Shown here in pieces: positions 1-9,119 of a stretch of 64,000 bases of DNA. A program made the translations under genes and the position numbers. Position 1 is the stretch's first letter; every line of letters begins with the position of its first letter. Location of the stretch: NCBI GenBank assembly GCA_963846915.1, contig CAWJXV010000004.1, forward strand, positions 1-64,000, written 5' to 3'. The notes under the pieces are model-generated. The model worked only from the letters and a program-made list of their open reading frames with translations. It did no database searches and was not told the origin of the DNA. The stretch is from PALSA-612 sp963846915 (GTDB lineage: Bacteria; Actinomycetota; Thermoleophilia; Gaiellales; Gaiellaceae).

Positions 1-1051
1 GAGCGTGCAGCCGAGCGGGCCGAGCTAGCGCTGGACATCGCCGAAGCCCATGCATACCCTGAGCCGCTCACGCTCGCGCTGCGCGCGAAGGCGGGCATCG
101 CCCAGAGTCGGGACACCACGAGGAGGCCGGGACGCTCCTCAAGGGCGCCCTGGAGATAGCGCTCGACCACGACCTCGGACTCGAGGCGGGCAACTGCGAC
201 TCCAACCTCTCCGACCAGTGCTTTCGACGTGACGAGTACGCCGATGCGCTGGGATACCTCGACGAGGCCCTCGCCCTAGCACGAAAGCCGGGGATCCGTC
301 CGGAGGAGTGGGCTGTATTGGCTGAGCGGACATACCCTCTCTACATGCTGGGCCGCTGGGAAGAGGCGCAGGCAGCGAGTGAGGAGTTCACGCAGGAGCA
401 GATCAACGCCGGCGGGACCGTGCTGAGCCTGCTCCAGTCGGGCGTCGAGATCCACCTCCAGCGCGGCGACCTCGACGGCGCCCACCGCGTCTTCTCGATG
501 TTCTCACGCCTCGAGGAATCCACCGACGTCCAGGAGCTCTCCACCTACCTGGTAACGCGAGCCTGCCTGCACCGGGCGGAAGGGCGACCGCGGGAGGCGC
601 TCGCCGACGGGGAGGCGACGATCGACACGGCACGCATCCTCGGCCTCCCCTTCCAGGGCGTCAAGCAGGCAATCATCGAGGCCGTCGAGGCCGCGTTTGC
701 ATTGGGCGAGTCGGCAAAGATCGAGGGGCTGCTGACCTCGATCGAGACCGTTCCCCCGGCTCCCGGCCGCCCTACCTCGACGCCCAGGTCAAGCGCTTCC
801 GCGCCCGCCTCGCAGAGGACGGAACAGGCTACGAGGCCGCCGCCGAACAGTTCCGGCAACTCGGCATCCCGTTCTGGCTCGCGGTCACACTGCTCGAGCA
901 CGCCGAACGCCTCGTCGGTCAAGGTCAGCCAAGCCTTGCCGAACCGCTAATCGCCGAAGCCAGCGACATCTTCGAACGGCTCCAGGCAAAACCCTGGCTC
1001 GAGCGCTGCACAGCAGCTGCCCACACCCAGCAGCCGCCTGTCCCCGCCTGA
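1..1051 (+). pseudogene. C-terminal TPR part of a cyclase/AAA-ATPase/TPR regulator, frameshifted and cut by the window edge
   Basis: The reading begins open at base 1 and matches the C-terminal quarter of the complete protein at 28070-31567 (shared stretches such as AELALDIAEA, LAERTYPL, FTQEQ, RIFSMFSRLE/RVFSMFSRLE). Frame 1 runs to about base 110, frame 3 from about 111 to 765, and frame 2 from there to TGA at 1049-1051. No stop codon interrupts the joined reading, so these are two single-base shifts and not general decay. The part present is alpha-helical TPR repeats, the sensing or scaffold part of the family. The cyclase and ATPase domains would lie left of the window. It may be a working gene with two assembly errors. 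Confidence 0.7.
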
Positions 1052-1063
1052 CGCTCCAGAAGC

Positions 1064-1187
1064 TCATTCTGTACAGCCTCTTAGCGTGCGGAAGCTGCCG
1101 CCGTGGACGAGGGGGTAGGAGCTGACCGCCCAACCTGTACCGGACGACGTAGCGCGGCCCGTCCTTCGCCTGCCGGGTGACGATCAA
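1064..1187 (-). pseudogene. N-terminal remnant of a tyrosine recombinase (integrase)
   Basis: From a TTG at 1187 the reading gives IVTRQAKDGPRYVVRYRLGG. After a one-base shift near 1123 it continues SYPLVHGGSFRTLRG and stops at 1064. The pattern (KDG..RY.VRYRLGG....HGGSF.T) is the start of the N-terminal SAM-like domain of phage-type integrases. The core-binding and catalytic domains are missing; the fragment abuts the cyclase/TPR gene end at 1051. It is probably the scar of an integrative element whose other genes follow to about 4.8 kb. Confidence 0.5.
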
Positions 1188-1305
1188 TCAGGCTAGGCAC
1201 TGCCGGGCTTCGCCGTTAGGGTTGTGACGCATCAGGAATAGCCTCCTGGTGACGGGGCGGGGCCGTTCCCCGGTGCCCGCCCGTTTGCGTGTAACCAGAC
1301 CCATC

Positions 1306-1507
1306 CTACGCCGGAACCTGATCCTTCGCGAACGTGCGCGAGTCGAGGTAGAGGCGCACGTCCTCACGTCTGACGTACACCTTCCGGAGCCCCTCGATCT
1401 GAACGGTGGGGATCTCTCTGCATGATCGCCTCGGCCGCGGCACGGGTGACACCCAGTTCGAGACGGAGGGCCTTCGCGTCGAGCAGTTCGGGCAGCCGGT
1501 CGCTCAC
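1306..1507 (-). pseudogene. Excisionase-like helix-turn-helix protein, frameshifted
   Basis: A GTG at 1507 opens SDRLPELLDAKALRLELG followed by VTRAAAEAIMQ. After a one-base shift in the CT repeat at 1411-1418 it continues EIPTVQIEGLRKVYVRRED and ends DSRTFAKDQVPA before a TAG at 1306. The layout (helix pair, then a small wing with VYVRREDV..YLDS) is that of MerR/AlpA-like excisionase proteins that assist integrases. It is about 66 residues when joined. It lies between the integrase remnant and the rest of the module, as expected for an Xis or element repressor. Confidence 0.45.
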
Positions 1508-1600
1508 GCGGCCCGCTCCCGGTCGGCTACAACCTGTGCCAACTGCGCGACACGCGGCGCTTCATGACCAAACGAGGCCTACCGGGAGCCGCAGGTCAAG

Positions 1601-1807
1601 GTGCTGGAGGACCTGCTCTCCGGGATGAGCACTAGAGAGTCCGCCGTGTCCGCTAAGGCGAAGATCCGTGACGCGATCGAGGCGGGCGGCGAGATCAACC
1701 TCGAGCCTGCAGAGATGAAAGAAGTCGTTACGGAGATCCGGTTTCGGATGCAGTACGGTCGAGTCGACGCGGAGATCGCCGGCATTCGGCACGACGCTTC
1801 CACGTAG
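1601..1807 (+). CDS. Small hypothetical protein
   Basis: A GTG start gives a 68-residue, charged, mostly helical protein (EMKEVVTEIRFRMQYGRVDA in the second half). No family is recognised and the ribosome-binding site is weak (GCAGGTCAAG). Codon choice is reasonable for this genome. It sits within the worn mobile-element module and could itself be the 3' part of a longer broken gene: an ATG at 1564 lies upstream in a different frame. Confidence 0.35.
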   Translation: MLEDLLSGMSTRESAVSAKAKIRDAIEAGGEINLEPAEMKEVVTEIRFRMQYGRVDAEIAGIRHDAST

Positions 1808-1870
1808 CCGCGCTGCGCGCCTGTTCCTTGGATAGGCTCGGCGCTCGCGTCCCCGAACGAGGAGAACACC

Positions 1871-2162
1871 GTGCCCGAGTACGTGCGCGTAACCGACTTC
1901 GAAGCAGACGAGGGGTGCACTCGACGCGTTGGTCAGTGAGATCAACAGCCACGATGGTCCACCCAAAGGTGTCCCAGCCAAGGCGATCAACGTCCTGACC
2001 AACCGCGCCGGCAAGGTCCGCGTCGTCGTCTTCTTCGGCTCCGAAGAGGATCTTCGTAAAGGCAGCGAAACACTCGACGCAATGAGCCCGCCCGAAGACG
2101 CAAGCATGCGCCGGACGTCTGTGGAGACGTTCGAGATCGTCCTGCAGAAGAAGTCGCCGTAA
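1871..2162 (+). CDS. Conserved small alpha/beta protein, frameshifted
   Basis: A GTG at 1871 follows a good GAGGAGA site. It gives MPEYVRVTDFEADE, then a one-base insertion near 1914 (GGGG run), then ALDALVSEINSHDGPPKGVP and on to IVLQKKSP at 2162. The joined length is 96 residues. The middle (AGKVRVVVFFGSEEDLRKG) looks like a strand-helix unit of a small ferredoxin-fold (dimeric barrel) protein; I recall similar unnamed actinobacterial proteins but cannot assign a function. Only one indel breaks it. Confidence 0.5.
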
Positions 2163-2166
2163 CCGC

Positions 2167-2366
2167 TCACGCGGCACGCTCCTCGTGGTCGTCGAGGCGA
2201 CGGATCGCGGCAGCGCTGTCCCGCGCGATCGCCGAGGCGAGGACGCTCCTCGAGCACCGCGCTCCTCGGCGTTCAAGAGCCTGCAGGCGGCCGTGTAGGA
2301 GTCGACCGCGATCGCGCTTGCACATTGGATCGGCGTGCCCCCGGTAGGCACCAGAGACGCTCTCAC
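2167..2366 (-). pseudogene. Small hypothetical protein of the mobile module, frameshifted
   Basis: Two frames read sensibly and join near 2248. The first gives GGTPIQCASAIAVDSYTAAC and then RLLNAEERGA; the second gives VLASAIARDSAAAIRRLDDH and then EERAA, stopping at 2167. The product would be a helical protein of about 65 residues. No family is recognised. It lies between the ATPase remnant and the small protein ending at 2162 and is probably part of the same mobile module. Confidence 0.3.
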
Positions 2367-2486
2367 GAGACCTTTCCCGAAATGTCAGAAGACTCGAAGA
2401 GCGTCGCCGCACCTTTATCTAAACCGATACGCGTATGACGACTTCCGGGAAGACGCCAGCTCGCGAGCCGGTCGGCGGCGAATCTG

Positions 2487-3964
2487 TCAACGCCCACAGA
2501 TGCGGCTTCGGCGCGGCTGGGCGTCTTGCAGAGGACGAGCGCGTGCGCAGTGAGATCCTCGAGTGCTCGTCTTGTCGTCAGCCTGGGTAGCCGACTGCCG
2601 AGCGCGACGGTGTTCGTGTCGGCGCGGCCTAGGCTCGAAGTAAGTGAGCGCCGCGAGTCTAAGCGCGGGCACGCTGTCGAGTGCGGCCTTTTCTACGACC
2701 CGCCACGCGCTTGTCGCGGTCGAGGCCGATCGCGTCGAGGCCGGCGAGGAGCCGGCCGAGTACGACGACGAGCCGGGTCGGCGCCTCCGGCGGCGGGATC
2801 AGGTCGATTCGCGGCTGTAGCCGTCACGCTCGACGGCGCTCCGGCATTTGACGACGAGCGTCGTCAGCGACACGAGCCGGTCAGCCTCGTCGTCGGGTGA
2901 GCGGCCGCGGCGTTCGCGGGCGGCGGGCATCAGCCCGGACGACGGCCTGCGCCAGTTCGGCCCGCATCCTCGTTCGCGGCCTGCGTGCCGAACGCCTGCC
3001 GCGCCTGCGTCGGCGGGTCGACTCCGGCAGGCGGAAGAGGAGGAACCGTTCGCCCATCGCGCCCATGACGGCGTGGTGTCGGTCGATCGTCGGGGTGCAG
3101 CCGGCGACGAGGCCGACCTTGCCTGACCAGTGCAGCGTCCGGCCGCCATCAGTGCCGACGTGCCGCGTCCAGGCGCCGTCGTAGATCTCGCGGAGGGCGG
3201 CGAGCAGCTGCGCGCGTGCGTCCCGGTTCATGCTGAGGACGCTTCCGAAGTCTTTGGCGACGATGATCCCGAAGTCGCCGATCGACCGGAGCAGGCCGCC
3301 TTTCGCGTCGGCGGCCGTCTCCTTCTTCGGCGTCCCGGACAGCAGCGCGGCCTCGGTCAGGGTCGCGGCCGGGTGGACGTCCGGCAAGCGTTCCGAGCGC
3401 GGTCAGCAGCTCCGACTTTCCGCCTCCGGGCGGCCCGACGAGCAGCAGCCAGACCGGGTCGCCCTCGAGCTGGTTCGCCGCGACGGCGCCGAGCATGACG
3501 TAGAGAGCGCCGGGATCCGGCAAGTGCAGCCAACGCTGGAACGTTTCGACCACGCCGGCGAGCGCAATCGCCCGGGCGACGTCGAGCGTCACTGCGGCGC
3601 CTCGCAACCGAGCAGGGCTCGCAGATCCCGGTCGGCGCGCATCGACCGTCGCGAGCGCCTCGGCGACGGCTTCCTCGTCGCTTAGTCCGAAGTGGATGTT
3701 GCCGCGGCAATAGTCGGCCGCAGTCGGCTGGAGCAGGGTGTCGAGCGCCCCCAAGTGATTGGCGCAGCGGTCGACGAGGAACGCCGCGTAGGTGTCGCTG
3801 ACCAGGTGGCGACGCAACCTGCCGACGTCGAGCGCGACCGTGTCCAGGCGGCGACGAAGCAGCGCAGGGTCGAACGTCATCTTCCCGGCCGCCTTGGTAC
3901 TGTTCGAGCGACGGGTTGAGTTTGTTGGCGGGCCGCCTTGCCGGGCGGCCTTCGCCGTTTTCAT
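2487..3964 (-). pseudogene. Element-encoded P-loop ATPase (helicase/primase-like), multiply frameshifted
   Basis: The ATG at 3964 overlaps the stop of the HTH gene upstream (ATGA). About 190 residues in, VWLLLVGPPGGGKSELLTAL is a clear Walker A motif. After a shift near 3380 the reading continues with LLRSIGDFGIIVAKDFGSVL and GKVGLVAGCTPTIDRHHAVM, which fit the Walker B and sensor region of a AAA-like enzyme. Further shifts near 2900, 2800 and 2690 lead through LVSLTTLVVKC and RLVVVLGRLLAGLDAIGLD to ALDSVPALRLAALTYF. No in-frame stops appear when the frames are joined. A DNA-processing role for the element is likely; the exact family is not certain. Confidence 0.5.
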
Positions 3965-4173
3965 GGGCTGTCGCTCCGGTCGCGCTCGAGGTAGCCCTCC
4001 ACGTCGCCGGGTCTGAATCGCAGCCTCTCGCCTACACGGACAGCGCGGAGGTTTCCCTCCCTCACGAGCTTGTAGACCTGACGCCGGCTGACACGGAGGT
4101 AGTTAGCGGCTTCGTCGACGGTTCTGAGCGTCGGGGCCGTCTGCGACACTTCGGGTACTTCATGGGTAGCCAT
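3961..4173 (-). CDS. Excisionase-family helix-turn-helix DNA-binding protein
   Basis: This 70-residue intact protein has the HTH_17/excisionase signature: LRTVDEAANYLRVSRRQVYK (recognition helix), then LVREGNLRAVRVGERLRF (wing) and RPGDVEGYLERD. Such proteins bind element ends or promoters and direct excision or repress transcription. It overlaps the start of the ATPase gene by four bases (ATGA), so the two are co-transcribed, and it diverges from the gene starting near 4183. It is the best preserved gene of the module. Confidence 0.75.
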   Translation of the reverse strand: MATHEVPEVSQTAPTLRTVDEAANYLRVSRRQVYKLVREGNLRAVRVGERLRFRPGDVEGYLERDRSDSP

Positions 4174-4182
4174 GGGAACAGC

Positions 4183-4830
4183 GTGCCGACGGCGGAAGCG
4201 GCGCAGCTAAAAGGTGATGAAATTGCCGTCGCCGGGATCTGCCCCGACGCCTGCCACCGTCTCGAGGTCTTCCACTGGGAATGGCTCGGCGATCTCGACG
4301 CCGAGGATCGCGAGTGGATCCGACGGAAGCAGAAGCCCGTCAGCCAGGAGATCGGCGTAGCAACTGACGGTCTGCTCGAGGCCGCCGAGGAGGTCGCGAC
4401 AGTTGTGCAGCGGAAACTTGGCGAGTTTCACGACCGCGCCGTGCCGCTCACAGAGCAGCAGGCGGTCGAGTTGTGGCACGCACGACTCTCGTACATGAAC
4501 CCGCTCGTCTACCTCGGCGGCAACCGGCTGGCAAAGGACGTCGAGCGTCACGCCGCCCCGAGTAACGAGGCTCTCACAATCTGCGTCGGAAGTAGGAAGC
4601 GCGAAGCAGTGACGACGCTGATCGGTGAGATCACGATGACGGGCTACGTCGGCTGCCTCCGCATCTTCCCCGACGCAGAGTATGGCCCTGGCCGACGATG
4701 GCCGCGCCTGTGCCCCTCGTGCCGCTGCGCCAAGACGAACGCCCGGAACGCAAAGAAAAGGGATCTGCAAAAGTTGGCGGCGCACGTTGCGGCAAGCAGG
4801 GCAGCAGAGCGCGCGGCGGCGCCTTCTTAG
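4183..4830 (+). CDS. Hypothetical protein of the mobile module with a C-terminal CxxC motif
   Basis: The GTG at 4183 (ATG at 4162 is an alternative but overlaps the divergent HTH gene) gives about 215 residues. Visible features are an acidic helical centre (TDGLLEAAEEVATVVQRKLG), the stretch YMNPLVYLGGNRLA, and a basic end with a CxxC pair (LCPSCRCAKTNARNAKKRD) that could bind zinc or nucleic acid. I do not recognise the family. Its position, divergent from the excisionase-like gene, suggests cargo or a control gene of the element. Confidence 0.5.
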   Translation: MPTAEAAQLKGDEIAVAGICPDACHRLEVFHWEWLGDLDAEDREWIRRKQKPVSQEIGVATDGLLEAAEEVATVVQRKLGEFHDRAVPLTEQQAVELWHARLSYMNPLVYLGGNRLAKDVERHAAPSNEALTICVGSRKREAVTTLIGEITMTGYVGCLRIFPDAEYGPGRRWPRLCPSCRCAKTNARNAKKRDLQKLAAHVAASRAAERAAAPS

Positions 4831-4910
4831 CCCGAGCCGCGGGGCCGGCGGGCGAGCCGAACACCCGCGGCCGGGCGCTGCAACGGCCACCGGCCCGAGA
4901 GGATCGATCC

Positions 4911-5376
4911 TCAAGCGATTGGTTTCTCCGCCTGCACAGTCTCTGGCCACTTGCCAGGTGTCGCATTGCGAGCTCGAGCCTCAAGAGTCAGAACGCTGGT
5001 AAACACCGCTGTTGGCGGCTCGGGCCGCACGATGAATGAAGGATCGATCGCGACTGTGGCCGAAACGTGAGCGCCAGGCCCGATGACCGATGCAGGCACG
5101 ACCGTGCGTGCCTCAGCGTCGCCGACAAAGGCGACTATTGAGACCCTCGACGGCTGCGACTCCTCCCGCGTTCCCGATCGTCGCCCGGAACTCGAAGTGC
5201 CCGTTCGTCAAGTTGTCGCCCTTGGGCCTGCCGTCGACCGTTAGCGACTCGGGCTCGATCCAAAGGTCGGGGCGGGCGAACCTCTCTGCAAGCGTCGTTT
5301 GTCGCTCTGCGAGCGTCGTCTGCTTCTTCGCAAGCCGCACAGCCCAGGCCGCCAGCGCGACAGCCGCCAGAGCCAA
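4911..5376 (-). CDS. Membrane-anchored hypothetical protein, frameshifted
   Basis: A TTG at 5376 begins MALAAVALAAWAVRLAKKQ, a membrane anchor followed by a short heptad-like helix (TTLAERQTTLAERFARPD). A beta-rich extracytoplasmic part follows (DNLTNGHFEFRATIGNAGG). One extra G in the GGG run near 5145 shifts the frame into VSIVAFVGDAEARTVVPASV and on to VQAEKPIA at 4911. The open frame extends upstream to about 5440 (GVGAFVLALAAV), so the real start may be earlier. This layout is common among unnamed actinobacterial membrane proteins. Confidence 0.5.
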
Positions 5377-5613
5377 TACGAATGCGCCGACCCCTGCAAT
5401 GGCGCCGACTTTCGTCCAATCGGTTCCGAGGATGGCCAGAAAGCAAGCCTAAGGCTCCCGGGGGGCGGCCGAACGCTAAGGCCGGGCTGACGCTTCCGCC
5501 GCACTCGCCCCGGGCACGGACGCTAGCCGGTGTCGACGCGGGCTAGTCGCTGTTCAGACGAGGCCGGAACCCGCGAACTAGGGCGCAAGTGATTTCAGCC
5601 ACGACCGGATACG

Positions 5614-6216
5614 GTGAGCCCAGTGAAGAGGATCGACCATGTTCTCCAACGCTGGCGCATTGCGAAAGCGCGGCCATACGTGCCTTTGAACGCGCGCCTG
5701 CTCGACGTCGGGTGCGCGCAAGGTGAACTGTTGGCGGCGCTCGGTGACCGACTGGAGGTCGGCGTCGGTCTCGACCCCGACCTCACAGAACCGATCACGC
5801 AGGGACGGATCACGCTCTACCCGGGCGTCTTCCCCGACGACCTGCCCCCCTCTGACCCGTTCGACGTCGTGACCGTCCTGGCAGTGCTCGAACACGTGCC
5901 CGCCTCGGCGCACCCTGGCCTTGTCGCTCGTCTTGCGGCGGTCCTGCGACCGGGCGGCCGACTTGTGATCACGGTGCCAGAGCCCGCAGTCGATCACATT
6001 CTTATCCTCCTCAAGCGGTTACGGCTGATCGACGGGATGAGACTCGAGGAGCACAACGGCTTCGCACCGGCAGACACGCTCTCGACCTTCACGCAGCCGA
6101 TGTTTCGATTGGTGCTCCACCGCCGTTTCCAGCTCGGTCTGAACCACCTCTACGTCTTCGAGCGCCTCGCCGAAACCGACACCGGACCTGGTTCCGCAGT
6201 TACGAAGTCAAGCTAA
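5614..6216 (+). CDS. Class I SAM-dependent methyltransferase
   Basis: This 200-residue protein starts at GTG 5614. Motif I (RLLDVGCAQGELLAAL, about residues 27-42) binds S-adenosylmethionine. The acidic residue ending strand 2 is in GVGLDPDL, motif IV is FDVVTVLAVLEHVP, and the post-motif is VLRPGGRLVITVPEP. This is the Methyltransf_11 arrangement, so it should transfer a methyl group to a small molecule; the substrate cannot be told from sequence. It stands alone, with an unrelated short ORF remnant right after its stop. Confidence 0.85.
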   Translation: MSPVKRIDHVLQRWRIAKARPYVPLNARLLDVGCAQGELLAALGDRLEVGVGLDPDLTEPITQGRITLYPGVFPDDLPPSDPFDVVTVLAVLEHVPASAHPGLVARLAAVLRPGGRLVITVPEPAVDHILILLKRLRLIDGMRLEEHNGFAPADTLSTFTQPMFRLVLHRRFQLGLNHLYVFERLAETDTGPGSAVTKSS

Positions 6217-6226
6217 ACGGCCGCCG

Positions 6227-6337
6227 CGCGAGCAACGCCGCCGCTCCTGGCTCGGCCCCGAATGGCGGGCGGTCGAGCTACTGCGCGCGCTGCCGGACGA
6301 TGCTGGCGTGCAGGCGGTGTGGCGGGCGCTGAGCTAG
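6227..6337 (+). repeat. Repeated ORF remnant (copy 1): SWLGxEWR...LPDDAGVQAVWRAL
   Basis: An open stretch ending at TAG 6335-6337 encodes SWLGPEWRAVELLRALPDDA and then GVQAVWRALS. The same short protein occurs at 41653-41769, so this is a duplicated unit. No usable start codon is seen here, because the frame runs back into the methyltransferase gene in another phase. Function unknown; see the second copy. Confidence 0.45.
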
Positions 6338-6765
6338 CCGCTCTCGATGTCTGCGAGATCCGGGCGGCAAGAGCCGATCGGCGAGTTTTTCGGCACCCCG
6401 TCCGGAGCCTTCGCGTCGAGGAACACTGCGCGGAACGCCTTTGCGTCGATGGCAACGCTCTGCCAGTTCGTGATCCCGTTCCCGTGCGTGCCTCCGTTGC
6501 GGATCGTGTACTTGGGCTCGACGTGGAGCGTGACGTGCTCGACCGCATGGTTACGGAACGTGATGTGGACGATCACATGGCCCTTGTTGTTCCAGAAGCA
6601 GTAAACGTTTGACGCGGATAGGAGCCTGATCAGGTTCGAGTCTCCAAGCGAGCCTGATTTGGAGAACGTGCCGTGAACCGCGCCTTTCGGCGGCTTCGCC
6701 ACTGCAATGCCGGCTGTGAGCGCAAGGGCTGTGATGGCGAGGCTGACGACAGCTGTGCGTTTCAC
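6334..6765 (-). CDS. Secreted hypothetical protein
   Basis: The 143-residue product begins with a clear Sec signal peptide (MKRTAVVSLAITALALTAG, cleavage probably after AVAKP or nearby). The mature part is beta-rich (GHVIVHITFRNHAVEHVTLH) with two cysteines that could pair (VYCFWNN and IGSCRPD). No family is recognised. The ATG at 6765 is preceded by GAGGAGAAAACCCG, which decides the start. Confidence 0.7.
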   Translation of the reverse strand: MKRTAVVSLAITALALTAGIAVAKPPKGAVHGTFSKSGSLGDSNLIRLLSASNVYCFWNNKGHVIVHITFRNHAVEHVTLHVEPKYTIRNGGTHGNGITNWQSVAIDAKAFRAVFLDAKAPDGVPKNSPIGSCRPDLADIESG

Positions 6766-6804
6766 CGGGTTTTCTCCTCGAATTCGTGCGGGTTGTGTCG
6801 CAAG

Positions 6805-7023
6805 CTACTCCTGCCGGGAGGAATTCTCAAGAGCCCCGGAGCGGGCCGCCGTCGAACGCTCAGCCGACTGAGGTGTCTCGGCTCCCGCCGAACCCCGCTC
6901 CCAGCACTCGGTGCAGTAGATGATCGGCTCGTCGTCGCAGGTCAGCTCGAGCCGCAGCCTAGGGCTGTCGCCGGCGAGCTCGACACCGCACTCCCGGCAG
7001 GTGACCGTGACCGGGTCGATCAA
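6805..7023 (-). CDS. Small zinc-ribbon protein
   Basis: The 72-residue protein carries two CxxC knuckles 27 residues apart (VTCRECGVELAG and IIYCTECWERG), typical of a zinc ribbon. The C-terminal third is low-complexity and charged. The start codon is only nine bases from the start of the divergent gene at 7033, so both share a promoter region. A role in binding nucleic acid or protein is possible but nothing shows which. Confidence 0.65.
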   Translation of the reverse strand: MIDPVTVTCRECGVELAGDSPRLRLELTCDDEPIIYCTECWERGSAGAETPQSAERSTAARSGALENSSRQE

Positions 7024-7032
7024 TTACGTACG

Positions 7033-7527
7033 ATGAACCCTCCGCCGGATCGGACGCAAAGGACAGTGCCAGTGAGTGATACAGCTGCGTTCCTGACTCG
7101 CGAGCGCGACGTGATCCTCGAAGCGGCCGAGGCGGCTTTGGCGCGGATGCACGCGCACCACTACGACACGGCGGGTGCCGAAGAGGTGCGGCAGCGCCTG
7201 AGCGTCCTGCTCGACCAGCTCATCGACGGGTTGGCTGCGCGTGACCTGGCACCGATCATCACCTACGCGGAGCGTGTCGCCGAGGAGCGGTTCACGGCCG
7301 GCTACGACTTGTCGGAAGTGCAGATTGCCTTCAACGCACTCGAGGAGGCGACCTGGACGCGTGTGCTCCAGGGTCTCGACTCATCCGAGTTCGCAGAGGC
7401 GCTCGGCCTGATCAGCACCGTTCTGGGGGCTGGCAAAGACGCACTCGCTCGCAAGTACGTCTCGCTGGCCGCGAACACGCACGCGCCGTCGCTCGACCTC
7501 CGTGCCTTGTTCGCCGGCACCTCCTGA
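7033..7527 (+). CDS. RsbR-type (RsbRD N-terminal-like) helical sensor domain protein
   Basis: The ATG at 7033 gives 164 residues, almost all helical. The central part (LLDQLIDGLAARDLAPIITY, AERVAEERFTAGYDLSEVQI, AFNALEEATWTRVL) matches the pattern of the RsbRD N-terminal domain, which precedes STAS or histidine-kinase domains in stressosome and sigma-B signalling. Here it stands alone, without an output domain. A STAS protein is encoded at 43277-43639 in this window. The open frame extends upstream to 6673 but that part lies opposite other genes. Confidence 0.65.
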   Translation: MNPPPDRTQRTVPVSDTAAFLTRERDVILEAAEAALARMHAHHYDTAGAEEVRQRLSVLLDQLIDGLAARDLAPIITYAERVAEERFTAGYDLSEVQIAFNALEEATWTRVLQGLDSSEFAEALGLISTVLGAGKDALARKYVSLAANTHAPSLDLRALFAGTS

Positions 7528-7728
7528 GCGGGACGTTTTGCGCCCGCGGCCTTAAGAGGCCTGCAAGACAAGCTCCACGAGCTGTTGGAAGCGGAATGCG
7601 CCTGCAGTTCCACCATTTCTAGCTTGCAACGAACCGACGCGAATCGCACCGGTCAGAGACGAGCCCGTACTCGCGCCGTATTCAATTGCGGGTGCGTGCT
7701 CCCTCGTCCCGACGTACTGTCCGAACCG

Positions 7729-8130
7729 ATGACCCTGGATCTAGCCGTTGGTCTCACGCAACCAGTTGCCACGTTCGTAGCGACGGAAGTGCTGCCTGGG
7801 GCGACGATCCCTCACAACGGGCGCCTTCTCCCGTCACCAGGGGACTCCGTCATCATCTGCAGCGTCGGCGGTCAGGTCAGTCCCCCGTCGCGAAGCGATG
7901 ACGCGAAGGAGCAAGCAGCCAGAGCGGAGGCCGGCGAAGCCTTCGACGGGCTGTGGGCGTCCGGAGGGCACCATCTGGCCATCGGGAGAGTGGCCGGCTG
8001 TGTCCCGGTCGGTGACGATGACTGCACGCTGACCTTCGACCGTGTCGAGTTGATCCCCCCGGGGGACACGCCATCGAAGGAGCCAGGCGCGACCGAGGGG
8101 CTCTTCCTCATCGTCGAATCGCGCTCGTGA
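7729..8130 (+). CDS. Hypothetical protein
   Basis: The ATG at 7729 gives 133 residues (MTLDLAVGLTQPVATFVATE, then GDSVIICSVGGQVSPPS and CTLTFDRVELIPPGDTPSKE). The open frame extends back to 7585 but the earlier part reads poorly. The opposite strand is also open over much of this stretch, so the call is uncertain. No motif or family is recognised. Confidence 0.4.
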   Translation: MTLDLAVGLTQPVATFVATEVLPGATIPHNGRLLPSPGDSVIICSVGGQVSPPSRSDDAKEQAARAEAGEAFDGLWASGGHHLAIGRVAGCVPVGDDDCTLTFDRVELIPPGDTPSKEPGATEGLFLIVESRS

Positions 8131-8451
8131 ACCTTCTGTACAAGGGTCGCTCGGGATCTTGCCACTGCCTCCCGTACATGATCGCGCCGACGTTCTCGCC
8201 GGAGCGGCTTCCTTTACCGGTTGCTCGATAGCGGTGGGCCAGTCGCGCGTGCACATCGGAACCCGGCTATTTCGACTTCGCGTTTCCCCAACACTTGAGT
8301 CCTGGACTCGCGCCACCTGGCTGGCGTCCTGTGTTCGCTGACTACCTCCACCTTGGGTTCACGAATGCGACCGCGCTCAGCCCCACCGACGTAATGCCGC
8401 CGAGCGTAGGCCGGGGGGCCGCGACGGCTCCCGCTCTTTCGGCGCAGCTCG
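8131..8451. other. Stretch without a recognised gene
   Basis: About 320 bases between two hypothetical genes. Only short overlapping frames with poor protein character are seen, and no strong hairpin, repeat or RNA gene. The 3' ends of the flanking genes converge here, so a terminator is expected but none is obvious. Confidence 0.3.
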
Positions 8452-8856
8452 TCAGTCCGCGGGAAGCGCGCCGTCGGCCGCTTCGAATCCGGCTCGCAGC
8501 CGACTGGCAAGTTGAACGAAGCCGCCGGGATCGCCGAGAACGAAGACCTCGGCGAGGCCCTCGGCGCCTGCCAGGCCCTGGCTGACCACCTCGCGAAGCT
8601 CGGTCAGAGAGGAGTAGTCGCGGTTGGGGTCGGGGTCGAAGAGGGCGACCCCGGCGGCCAGCGCCTCGCGATTCAGTCGCTCCACGAGTTCGTCACGCGC
8701 CGCGCCCGCGTCCAGGAGTGCCGTCTTCACCGCGGCACGGTCCGGTTCATCGATGGTGTCGTCGAGCACACCCGACGTATCGAGGATCAGCCCGCCGAGG
8801 CAGGCCGCCGCCCCGGCCAGCGCGGCCCAGGCAGCCTCGATCTCGGTTGTCCTCAC
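8452..8856 (-). CDS. Hypothetical helical protein
   Basis: A 134-residue protein, alanine- and leucine-rich and helical (EIEAAWAALAGAAACLGGLI, DRAAVKTALLDAGAARDELV, VSQGLAGAEGLAEVFVLGDP). No signal peptide, membrane span or recognised family. The ATG at 8856 is the only good start. It stands alone between two hypothetical regions. Confidence 0.6.
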   Translation of the reverse strand: MRTTEIEAAWAALAGAAACLGGLILDTSGVLDDTIDEPDRAAVKTALLDAGAARDELVERLNREALAAGVALFDPDPNRDYSSLTELREVVSQGLAGAEGLAEVFVLGDPGGFVQLASRLRAGFEAADGALPAD

Positions 8857-9119
8857 GCTGGCACTCTAACCCGCCCGAGCCAGCGCCCGGCGCGTCGGCA
8901 GCACCTCTGGCGGTCCCAGTCGCACTCCATCTTGCCGGGGCAGAGACAGGGCCGCTAGGAAGCAAACCACCGCGATCCTGCCCCCGAAATTGCCGATGAA
9001 CACATTCGTGTGACGATGTTCGTACCGCGGACAGCTAGTGCGCTTCATCCTGGCGGGGTGAAGCGGCAGATGTGATTCACGCGGGGCCGCGGTGGCGAGC
9101 GAACGGCCAGAACCCGTGT

